Source of the DNA: CAYIHX01 sp964363305
GTDB lineage: Bacteria; Bdellovibrionota; UBA1018
Assembly (NCBI GenBank): GCA_964363305.1
Contig: CAYIHX010000058.1
Coordinates: 1-21,977, forward strand
Reading direction: 5' to 3'
DNA: 21,977 nt
Of this stretch, positions 14,484 to 21,364 are shown piece by piece; position 1 is the stretch's first letter, and each line of letters opens with the position of its first letter. A program made the position numbers and the translations under genes. The notes below the pieces were generated by a model. The model had not been told where the DNA came from. It made no database searches and worked only from the letters and a program-made list of their open reading frames with translations.

Positions 14484-15896
14484 ATGTCCTTTTTGAGTTT
14501 TTCTGATTTACCGCTCTGCACCCCTCTTCTCCGAGTCGTGGAGGAGGTCGGGTTCCGGGCGCCCACACCCATCCAGGCGCAAGCCATTCCAGCCCTTCTT
14601 CAGGGTCATGATTTCATTGGCCAAGCCCAGACGGGAAGCGGCAAGACGGCGGCTTTTGCCCTCCCGCTCCTTCAGCAGATTCGCCTTGATGAGCAGGGCA
14701 TTCAGGGGCTCATCCTTTGCCCGACGCGAGAGCTGTGCACCCAGGTGGCGCGCCAGATTCGTCAGCTCGGGCGCCATTTTCCGGGTCTGCAGGTTCTCAT
14801 TCTGTCGGGGGGGCAGCCTGTGTTTCCCCAACTTCGTGCCCTCGAAAAAGGGGTTCACATCGTTGTTGGGACGCCTGGCCGCGTGTTGGATCACCTGAAT
14901 CGTGGCACTCTGGTGCTGAGCTCCGCTCGGATGCTGATCTTGGATGAAGCTGATCGCATGCTCGATATGGGTTTTGAAGAGGACATGGAGTCGATCCTGT
15001 CGCGGACGCCTAGTTCGCGGCAGACGGTTTTCTTTTCCGCGACGTTTCCTCGCACGATCGACGAATTGAGTCGTCGTTATCAGCGCGCGCCTGTTCGTGT
15101 GACGATCGAGAGCGAGCAGAAAAACCTGCCGACGATTCGGCAGCTCGCTGTGTTAGTGAAGCCGGAAGGGAAACTGAGGGCTTTGCTGTTGGCGCTGAAA
15201 CGCCATCCTCATGAGTCGGCGATGATTTTCTGTAATCTCAAGGTGACCGTGGGGGAACTCTCTCGTTTTCTTTCTAGCGCCGGCGTGAGCTGCGCGGGTT
15301 TGCATGGAGATCTCGATCAGCGAGAGCGCGATCAAATCATGGCCCGCTTTCGCAACCAGAGCGTGCGAATCCTGATCGCGACTGACGTGGCCGCTCGAGG
15401 TATTGATGTCGAAAATCTCGACCTGGTCGTGAACTACGATCTGCCCGCCCAGTCTGAAATTTATGTGCATCGCATCGGACGTACCGGCCGCGCCGGCAAG
15501 AGCGGGATTGCCCTTTCCTTTTTTACCGAAAAAGAAAGAAGGAAGCTGACGGAACTCGAAGAGCTGACGCAAGGCAAGATCACCGTGGAGACCGCTCCTG
15601 AGGGGGCGCGTTCTGAAGAGGACGTGGAAGGCCTCGTCGTCGGGTTGCGGCGAGATCCAAAGATGGAGACGCTTTATATTTCGGGCGGACGGAAGGACAA
15701 AGTTCGTCCTGGAGATATTCTCGGCGCCCTGACTGGGGAGGCCGGAGGGTTGGCCGCGCAGCATATTGGAAAAATTGAGATCCACGATCGTTTTTCGTAT
15801 GTGGCGATCTCCAAAGAGATGGCTATGCAGGCGCAGATCAGTTTGAGTAAAGGGCGCATTAAAGGCCGCAATTTCAGGGTAGGGTGGGCGAAATAA
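14484..15896 (+). CDS. dbpA: DEAD-box RNA helicase DbpA
   Basis: This 470-residue helicase, in E. coli, is directed to hairpin 92 of 23S rRNA and acts late in large-subunit assembly. The start is the ATG at 14484, with AGGGGG six bases upstream; a GTG at 14457 is in frame but lacks such a site. Walker A AQTGSGKT is 48-55, PTREL 80-84, TPGR 130-133, DEAD 154-157, SAT 185-187 and HRIGRTGR 329-336. Residues 394-470 match the DbpA RNA-binding domain: TLYISGGRKDKVRPGDILGAL, then the IGKIEIHDRFSYVAI strands, ending GRNFRVGWAK. That domain separates it from RhlE, CsdA and SrmB. Its stop is one base before the following zinc-finger gene. Confidence 0.95.
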   Translation: MSFLSFSDLPLCTPLLRVVEEVGFRAPTPIQAQAIPALLQGHDFIGQAQTGSGKTAAFALPLLQQIRLDEQGIQGLILCPTRELCTQVARQIRQLGRHFPGLQVLILSGGQPVFPQLRALEKGVHIVVGTPGRVLDHLNRGTLVLSSARMLILDEADRMLDMGFEEDMESILSRTPSSRQTVFFSATFPRTIDELSRRYQRAPVRVTIESEQKNLPTIRQLAVLVKPEGKLRALLLALKRHPHESAMIFCNLKVTVGELSRFLSSAGVSCAGLHGDLDQRERDQIMARFRNQSVRILIATDVAARGIDVENLDLVVNYDLPAQSEIYVHRIGRTGRAGKSGIALSFFTEKERRKLTELEELTQGKITVETAPEGARSEEDVEGLVVGLRRDPKMETLYISGGRKDKVRPGDILGALTGEAGGLAAQHIGKIEIHDRFSYVAISKEMAMQAQISLSKGRIKGRNFRVGWAK

Positions 15897-15897
15897 T

Positions 15898-16419
15898 ATG
15901 TCGGATACGTTGGAATGCATCTCGTGTCGTAAGTTGAAGGCTAATCTTTCCTGCGGGATCTGCGAGGAGCCGGTGTGCCGTCAATGCGCTGAATTTCTTG
16001 ATGCAGGAACCTTTCCTTTTTTGGCCGTGGTCCCCGAGAAATTAAAACATCCCTACTATTGTCCTCGGTGCTTTGACGCCGAGGTTGCTCCGGTGCGTGA
16101 GCAGTATGAGCAAAAGGTCGCGGAGGCGCGGGGCGTCTATGTTTTCTTTGTCACGCAGAAGAGAGCGATTCCGCTCATTGCGAAGGCAAAGAACGTGGTG
16201 CGGGTCGAGGGCTGCTCGGATCGCAATGAAACGATTCTTCGTTTGGGGTTCCTGGCGGCTGAGCAATCCTTCAATGCCCTGGTGCAGGTCGAGGTGACGT
16301 CCGAAAAAGTGAGAAATGCCGGCTATCAGACTTCGGCCTGGAAGGGTGTCGGTCTGCCTGCGAAGGTTGATCCGCTGAAGATCGATCGAGAGTACGCGCG
16401 GGATCAGCTTTTCGAATAG
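15898..16419 (+). CDS. Zinc-finger protein with FYVE-like cysteine pattern
   Basis: This is a 173-residue protein of unknown function, one base after dbpA and presumably co-transcribed with it. The N-terminus has four CxxC pairs: Cys7/10, Cys19/22, Cys27/30 and Cys55/58. The gaps (C-x2-C-x8-C-x2-C-x4-C-x2-C-x24-C-x2-C) follow the order of a two-zinc cross-brace finger such as FYVE. Typical FYVE lipid-binding motifs (WxxD, RRHHCR) are absent. Residues 65-85 are charged and probably helical. The C-terminal part (100-160) has VFFVTQKRAIPLI and FNALVQVEVTSEK followed by GYQTSAWKGVGLP, an alpha/beta layout a little like YbjQ/UPF0145 proteins. Linkage to dbpA suggests RNA or ribosome work; this is inference. 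Confidence 0.8.
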   Translation: MSDTLECISCRKLKANLSCGICEEPVCRQCAEFLDAGTFPFLAVVPEKLKHPYYCPRCFDAEVAPVREQYEQKVAEARGVYVFFVTQKRAIPLIAKAKNVVRVEGCSDRNETILRLGFLAAEQSFNALVQVEVTSEKVRNAGYQTSAWKGVGLPAKVDPLKIDREYARDQLFE

Positions 16420-16425
16420 ACGCGG

Positions 16426-17424
16426 CTAGACTTCGCAGACGGCGATTTTCAACGGAGGTTTTCCGTCGAAAGAGGGAAAGTCTTCTTCCGGCGGAAGAAT
16501 TTCGACCGAGCGCAGAGGTCTTCCCGCTTTGTTGGCGCAGCGTCTGAGCTGATCGATCCAGGTTTCGAGGTCTACGCTCGCGACGTGATTGGTCGCGAGG
16601 ATGCGACCGCCCCGTGGCTTCGCGATGAGCACGGCGGGCTTGAACAGGCTCGCGTAGTCGCCTTCGACGTCGATCGCTCCAAACGGGCCGCGCGCCCAGG
16701 CCGGCGGGTCGAGCACGACAAAGTCAAACGTGCGTGCGTCCAGTTTTTTAGGGGGCTTGACCTTTCCTCGTCGACCACCGGCGGGGAGGCCCGCGAGCTG
16801 ACGCATCGTGGGGAGGCAGTCCTCCTGTAGGGTGAGAAAACGTGCGGGGCTCACATGGTTGAGGTCGGCGTTTCGGCGGCCGATCTCGAGGTTGGAAGCG
16901 GCAAAGTCGACGTTCCAGACCTCTTTGGCGCCGGCACGGGCGGCGGTGAGGCCGACGCTGCAGGTGTAGGAGAACAGGTTAAGCAGGGTTTTGCCTTCCG
17001 CCTCGTTTCGGATGAAGCGCCTTCCGGCCCGCAGGTCAAGATAGAGCCAGGGATCAAGGCCCTCATGGCGTGCGCGGATGAAGTAACGGTTTTCGAACTC
17101 GATTCCCTCGCGTTCGGTGAGTGCCTGGGCCGTGGGTTCGTGCCATTTCGCGAATGGCTCCTTCGCTGATTTACCTCGATGGTTGTAAGCAAAATCGAAT
17201 TCGAACGGCAAACGACCCCGAAGGTCGTTCTCCCACCGCGTAATTTCCTCGGGGGCGAGCGCGTCCCGAAAAGTCTGCACGAGCACGAGAGATCCGTAAC
17301 GGTCAATGGTGAGGCCTGGCGCGCCCTCGGCGACTCCGTGAAAAAGGCGATAGCAGTTCGTCTTTTCGGAGTTCATGCGCTCAAAAAAAGAGGCGCGTCG
17401 GGAGAGGGCTTGCTCAAGAATCAT
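16426..17424 (-). CDS. RlmI/RlmK-like SAM-dependent rRNA methyltransferase
   Basis: This is a 332-residue class I methyltransferase of the COG1092 type. An N-terminal part reads CYRLFHGVAEGAPGLTIDRYG, as in RlmI and the RlmK domain. Motif I is LLNLFSYTCSVGL (147-159), the acidic ribose-binding residue is Asp173 in NVDF, and motif IV is DPPAW (239-243). It lacks the N-terminal PUA domain of RlmI. At the place where RlmI has the catalytic cysteine loop (SCS), it reads ATNHVAS, closer to the SNNKR of the RlmK domain. So 5-methylcytosine chemistry is doubtful; N7 or another base position is more likely. The ATG at 17424 overlaps the upstream AAA_28-like gene by 11 bases. It is the last gene of a three-gene minus-strand operon. 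Confidence 0.9.
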   Translation of the reverse strand: MILEQALSRRASFFERMNSEKTNCYRLFHGVAEGAPGLTIDRYGSLVLVQTFRDALAPEEITRWENDLRGRLPFEFDFAYNHRGKSAKEPFAKWHEPTAQALTEREGIEFENRYFIRARHEGLDPWLYLDLRAGRRFIRNEAEGKTLLNLFSYTCSVGLTAARAGAKEVWNVDFAASNLEIGRRNADLNHVSPARFLTLQEDCLPTMRQLAGLPAGGRRGKVKPPKKLDARTFDFVVLDPPAWARGPFGAIDVEGDYASLFKPAVLIAKPRGGRILATNHVASVDLETWIDQLRRCANKAGRPLRSVEILPPEEDFPSFDGKPPLKIAVCEV

Positions 17425-18010
17425 GAGTGCTGCGGTCTCGCGATCCGGCGATGAATGAAAGCTCTTTTAAGCCCATCGTGATTTTATGCAGAAAAGAGGG
17501 ATGATGGGGGATGTGAACAAAACGTGGGTGCTTTTCCCAGACGGACTTCAGCTTTCGGTCGATCTCGACCGCCTGGGCCATGGTCTCCGTCCGAATGGGA
17601 TTGCCTCCCTCGATGGACATTCCGCCGACGGCCGCGGTCTCGAAAAAAATCACCGCATCATAACGCGCGTACTCCGCTTCGAGGGTGGTCCCCATGCTTT
17701 TAAGAAAGCCTTCGATCGAATTCGGCCAGTAAGCGGCTCCATCCAGGGTGCCGCGGTCGCAGAGGAGAATTCGGTCTCTGAAATGAGTTTCCTGCACTTC
17801 TTCCAGACGTTGTTGGACCTGGTAGATGGCGAGCTGGGTCCGCTTTTTGACGTCGATGTCGGTCGAGCGAGGAAAGCCGCCCGAATAGAGTATGGTCGCG
17901 GATTCCGGAACGACGACGACTCTCTCTCCGAGCTCACGGCGAAAAAGATCCGCGGCGGTGGTTTTTCCTCCGCCTGGACCTCCGGTCAGTACGATACGAC
18001 AGCAGTTCAT
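17414..18010 (-). CDS. AAA_28-type P-loop ATPase/kinase-like protein
   Basis: This is a 198-residue cytoplasmic P-loop protein starting at the ATG at 18010 (an upstream extension is antisense or read-through). Walker A is GGPGGGKT (10-17), the second acidic/turn segment is VVPESAT (34-40), and Walker B-like DRGTLDG begins at Asp85. This matches the AAA_28 family, which includes the kinase domain of NadR and small phosphotransferases. Residues 95-130 have the NSIEGFL lid-type helices. It may phosphorylate a small molecule or act as an NTPase; the substrate cannot be told. It lies 22 bases after the PCC methyltransferase gene and overlaps the RlmI/RlmK-like gene by 11 bases. Confidence 0.85.
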   Translation of the reverse strand: MNCCRIVLTGGPGGGKTTAADLFRRELGERVVVVPESATILYSGGFPRSTDIDVKKRTQLAIYQVQQRLEEVQETHFRDRILLCDRGTLDGAAYWPNSIEGFLKSMGTTLEAEYARYDAVIFFETAAVGGMSIEGGNPIRTETMAQAVEIDRKLKSVWEKHPRFVHIPHHPSFLHKITMGLKELSFIAGSRDRSTHDS

Positions 18011-18032
18011 GAGAGAGGATCCTAGCGTCTTG

Positions 18033-18497
18033 TCACCGGGCTCGCAATACGGGACCAGGGCCTCCCACGATAACACGTGCACGGCCCTCCATCGGTAGGC
18101 TGACTTCGCGGGTACGGAGGCCGAGGCTCTGTGCAAGTTCAGTGAGGTGGCGCATCCAGGGCCTGTAGGGCATCGAGTTGTCGCTGCAGCAGGGCACGAC
18201 CGCAAAGGCGATGCCGTGCGCGGCCGCATATTCGATAATGATTCGCGTGGCGCCGTCCGCGTGCATTCCGACGACGAGGTCGGCCTGGCAGGGTTCCGTC
18301 AGGCGGAATTCTCGCTCCGCGAAGGGGACGTCGAGGTGCTTATGGCGAAGATCGAAGGTGAGGCAGTCTCGGCCGCGCGCGGTCAGTGCTTCGTTGAGTT
18401 TCCCCATCCCTCCCGCGACATCGAAGACTCGCCGAGCCAGGGGGAACTCTTGGATCAGAAAATCGGCGAATTGGTCGAAACGTCGTTTGTCGGCCAT
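18033..18497 (-). CDS. SAM-dependent methyltransferase-like protein with a PCC motif
   Basis: This 154-residue protein looks like a minimal class I methyltransferase. Motif I is FDVAGGMGKLNEAL (25-38), with GGMG in place of GCGxG. An acidic residue follows at Asp49 (TFDLR). Then come DLVVGMHADGATRI (73-86) and VVPCCSDNS (101-108). The order HAxGxxT followed by PCC is like the Methyltransf_32 group (relatives of METTL25 and TRM13-type enzymes). The C-terminal half of a full Rossmann domain is short, so activity or substrate is uncertain; a tRNA or rRNA target fits the neighbours. The ATG at 18497 has no strong ribosome-binding site. It is the first gene of the minus-strand operon, divergent from the next gene across 61 bases. 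Confidence 0.75.
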   Translation of the reverse strand: MADKRRFDQFADFLIQEFPLARRVFDVAGGMGKLNEALTARGRDCLTFDLRHKHLDVPFAEREFRLTEPCQADLVVGMHADGATRIIIEYAAAHGIAFAVVPCCSDNSMPYRPWMRHLTELAQSLGLRTREVSLPMEGRARVIVGGPGPVLRAR

Positions 18498-18558
18498 GAG
18501 GCGCCGACCCTACGCAATCCCAGTCAAAAGTTCAAAAGAACTTATGCTAAGAGAGGGC

Positions 18559-19728
18559 ATGGCTCAGCTGCCCCGCGGAATTGCTCCCGACCTGCTGCTT
18601 TCGCAGGTGAAAAACACCATGCCCTATCTTTTTGCGGAGGAGCCAGGCGCCACCCTCGCCAAGGGGTTTCCGCCAGCGGAAATCCTCCGTGAGTATGCAC
18701 GGAACTTGCCGGAAGAGCTGACGCATTTTGAGTACTTCCGGCTTTGCCTGTCGGCACATTACCTGACGTGCGCGACGCCCGTTCCCACGGATGTCGATAA
18801 CCAGATTCGTTTGAAGCTGTGGCCCAAGGCTCTTCCTCTGGAGACGGCACTCCAGATGGCGGCGTGGGTACTGGAAAGCCGGCACTGGCCCTTCACGCGG
18901 GTATCCGGGCGGTATACAACCGGTGCCACGGGCACGCCCGCCGAGAAGGAGGTACTCAGCGGTCACCTGGGCGAATGGTTCACGGTCTCTTGCGGCGCTT
19001 ACTGTGCCCTACGCCAGTATTCCGCGCCGGAAGCGGAGGCGCAACGACGCGCGCTTTTGGAGGCGATCCGTGACGAGGTGAATCGGCACTCCGAGATTTT
19101 CGGTTCGCTTTGGCGGGCTGAGGAGGGATTGCTCTGTCTTCAGACCTCCGCTAACTTGGCCCATAATTTCGGAGATCTCGATCGCGTGATGGATATGTGG
19201 AACTTGTCGATCGATGATCCGCTCCGCCTGGAGTGTTACAAACTGACCGCGACGCCGCTCGATCCGAACGGAAAGTTGCGCCATCTGGGACGGCTCTGGG
19301 TAGCGGGCGAACTCTACAAGGCGATCATTGACGGGAGTTCGATGGCTTTCGAAAATCATCGGCACTTTGCTTTGCGAAAGCCCAAGTGCCTTCGTGCGCA
19401 ACAGGAGTTTTTGATTTCGAATGGTCCATTTTTTGACCAATGGGGCAAAACGGTGGCGTTACGTTTGAAGAGTGAAACGGGAGCGCCCTCGGAACAGACG
19501 CACGAGGTGGTCGAAGCATTGAAGCATGGCTGGCAACGCCTTCCGAAGACCATCGGCTATGGGCGAGCCTTGAGGGGAATGCTGGAGGTTCATCCGAATC
19601 TCGCGCTGGATGGCCCGGAGAGGGCCCACGCGTCAAGAGCGGTACTCGATACGGATCAGCGGCGTTTTGAGGATAAATGGGCGGCAAAGGCCATTGAGCT
19701 GCTGGACGATATTCCTTCGCGGGCCTAG
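18559..19728 (+). CDS. Hypothetical protein, 389 residues
   Basis: I do not recognise this family. The ATG at 18559 follows AGAGAGG closely; an in-frame ATG at 18544 is possible, but sequence before that is antisense to the methyltransferase gene. The protein is soluble-looking, with no signal or membrane segment, and rich in predicted helices. Distinct segments are TCATPVPTDVDNQIR (about 75-90), WFTVSCGAYCALRQY (about 143-158), and a tryptophan-containing helical part after residue 220 with LGRLWVAGELYKAI. It has eight or more cysteines without CxxC spacing. Codon use looks like its neighbours, so recent transfer is not evident. Its stop overlaps the convergent rlmG stop by four bases. Confidence 0.8.
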   Translation: MAQLPRGIAPDLLLSQVKNTMPYLFAEEPGATLAKGFPPAEILREYARNLPEELTHFEYFRLCLSAHYLTCATPVPTDVDNQIRLKLWPKALPLETALQMAAWVLESRHWPFTRVSGRYTTGATGTPAEKEVLSGHLGEWFTVSCGAYCALRQYSAPEAEAQRRALLEAIRDEVNRHSEIFGSLWRAEEGLLCLQTSANLAHNFGDLDRVMDMWNLSIDDPLRLECYKLTATPLDPNGKLRHLGRLWVAGELYKAIIDGSSMAFENHRHFALRKPKCLRAQQEFLISNGPFFDQWGKTVALRLKSETGAPSEQTHEVVEALKHGWQRLPKTIGYGRALRGMLEVHPNLALDGPERAHASRAVLDTDQRRFEDKWAAKAIELLDDIPSRA

Positions 19729-20840
19729 CGCTTCAGGGCGTCGACGATCGTGAACTTCGTGTTCTTCGCGACGACGGTTGAGTTGCCGAAGGTCTGCTTG
19801 AGAATCGCCGGGTAGTGCAGATGGCTGTTGCCGACGATTCGGAGGCGGCCTCCGGGGCAGAGCGCGCGGCGAGCATCAATGAACATCTGCCGCGCGATCG
19901 AGTCACTGACCGTGGTGCCCTGATGAAAGGGTGGGTTGCAGAGCACGAGATCGAGTGAGTTCTCCGGCTCCTCCTCGCAGCTGTGGGCCCAGCGAAAGGT
20001 TACATCCGTTTTTTCTGAAAAAAACCGGGCAAAATTGGCTTGCGCGCTTAAGACGGCCATTTGCGACTCATCGGTAAAGAGGAGCCGAGAGGAAGGATTG
20101 AGCTGCTGGGCGCGGATACCGACGATCCCATTGCCGCAGCCGAGGTCGAGGATGCGCGGATATTCGCCTTGCGGAAGGTGTTCAAGTAAGAAGCGCGTCC
20201 CGATGTCGAGCCGATCTCGGCTAAACAGATTGGAATGATGGAGAAAGGGGTGCTCGAAGCCATCGAGTCGGTGGTGGCTGGGGTAGGGAGAAGGCGGTTG
20301 TTCGACTTCGACCTCGGCTTGAGAGAAGATGAGGCGGGCCTTCTTCTTCGCCAAGCTGGTCGTAGTGGGGCCGACGATCCGGTTGAGCAGCTCAAAGCTT
20401 CCCGTCGAAAGATGTTTGATCATTGAGGCGCAGATGATCCGGGTCTGGGGCGTCAGCACGTGCCGCCGGAGCTGAAATAGCTGGTCTTCAAAGAAGGCGA
20501 GGTTTTTCGGAATTCGCAGGAGCACGAGATCGAAGCGGCCTTTGACTTCGTCGAGAACGGAAATGGGTCGGAGAGTTTGGTCGCTATTGAGGAGAATCGA
20601 GCGGTAACTCAAGTAGGAATCGGTGTAGCTGACTGGGCGGAGCTCCGCGAGACCGCAAGAGAGGGCGCCGAACGCATCGTTCAAGATGAGGACTCTCGGG
20701 TTCGGAAGCTCGAGGTTGCCCACGTACTGAAGGAGGAGCTCGTCCGCGCTGTCCCATGCCTGCAGGAGTTCGCGTTTGCGGAGCGGATAGCGCTTCAGCT
20801 CCGCGAGTGGCAAGCTCAGGTGTTTTGGCTCATTTCCCAT
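19725..20840 (-). CDS. rlmG: 23S rRNA (guanine-N2)-methyltransferase RlmG
   Basis: This 371-residue enzyme would methylate the exocyclic amine of G1835 (E. coli number) in 23S rRNA with SAM. The chosen ATG at 20840 gives the family opening, with LQAWDSADELLLQ near residue 26. Residues 1-190 form the N-terminal domain and 191-371 the catalytic one. Motif I is LDLGCGNGIVG (231-241), TDES is near 257, and motif IV is NPPF (302-305). The end has IVGNSHLHY, KQTFGN and VAKNTKFTIVDALKR, close to the RlmG consensus I know. It overlaps the upstream DUF1697 gene by 25 bases, so coupled translation is likely. RlmG is preferred over RsmC because of the length (E. coli RlmG about 378) and the N-terminus. 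Confidence 0.92.
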   Translation of the reverse strand: MGNEPKHLSLPLAELKRYPLRKRELLQAWDSADELLLQYVGNLELPNPRVLILNDAFGALSCGLAELRPVSYTDSYLSYRSILLNSDQTLRPISVLDEVKGRFDLVLLRIPKNLAFFEDQLFQLRRHVLTPQTRIICASMIKHLSTGSFELLNRIVGPTTTSLAKKKARLIFSQAEVEVEQPPSPYPSHHRLDGFEHPFLHHSNLFSRDRLDIGTRFLLEHLPQGEYPRILDLGCGNGIVGIRAQQLNPSSRLLFTDESQMAVLSAQANFARFFSEKTDVTFRWAHSCEEEPENSLDLVLCNPPFHQGTTVSDSIARQMFIDARRALCPGGRLRIVGNSHLHYPAILKQTFGNSTVVAKNTKFTIVDALKR

Positions 20841-21364
20841 AGTGCATTCACGGTTTTCCAATTTCGAGTCGTTGCTTCTACGGAGAGAGTCTTTTCGATT
20901 GTCTGGTTTGATAGCTTTGTTTCGCCATAGCCGCCGGGGCAATAGAGATAAATTCGATCGGCGATGCAGCAGAGCTCGTCTTTTCCGGCAGGGAGCGCTT
21001 CGAGTTTCGCGACGAGCGCTTGATTGGGTTTCGAAGCGAGAAAGGTGACGTGTAGTTTTGAGGGGTCAATGTTTGACCTCTTCAGAAATGGGTTCTTATT
21101 CAGAACGTCTTTGAGGCGATCGGTCTTGAGAGTCAGGACGGGCACCTCGAACTTGAATTGCTTGAGAATCGCGCTTTTTACTCGATCCGAGAAGGCCTTC
21201 ACCCCAGCCTCGGGAGAACTGAATTCAAAAAGGACATTCCCGCTTTGAATATAGGTTCGCACCCGTTCTGCTCCCCGGTCTTCGTAGATCTTTCGCAGAG
21301 CATCCATCTTCAGGGATTTCCCTCCGACGTTGATCCCTCTAAGGAGTGAGAGGTATGAGGTCAT
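20816..21364 (-). CDS. DUF1697 family protein
   Basis: This 182-residue cytoplasmic protein of the DUF1697 family has no agreed function. The opening MTSYLSLLRGINVGGKSLKMD is the family hallmark, followed by the helix LRKIYEDRGAERVRTYIQSGNVLFE, which is equally typical. The C-terminal part ends with a helical segment KTLSVEATTRNWKTVNAL, also seen in family members. The ATG overlaps the stop of the upstream uracil-DNA glycosylase gene as ATGA; earlier in-frame starts would lie inside that gene. It is flanked by udg and rlmG in one operon, but I cannot say what links it to either. Confidence 0.93.
   Translation of the reverse strand: MTSYLSLLRGINVGGKSLKMDALRKIYEDRGAERVRTYIQSGNVLFEFSSPEAGVKAFSDRVKSAILKQFKFEVPVLTLKTDRLKDVLNKNPFLKRSNIDPSKLHVTFLASKPNQALVAKLEALPAGKDELCCIADRIYLYCPGGYGETKLSNQTIEKTLSVEATTRNWKTVNALWEMSQNT

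Noticed and set aside
10548..14520. 13-base match TTACCGCTCTGCA at about 10548 and 14508
   Set aside because: One copy is in dbpA codons and the other in a leader; several 13-base matches are expected by chance in 22 kb.
15153..15920. 255-codon open frame on the minus strand
   Set aside because: Antisense to dbpA, whose motifs are unmistakable; composition is that of a shadow frame.
18178..18558. N-terminal extension of the 389-residue protein
   Set aside because: It is antisense to the PCC methyltransferase and has the Arg/Ser-rich composition of a shadow; a ribosome-binding site supports 18559.
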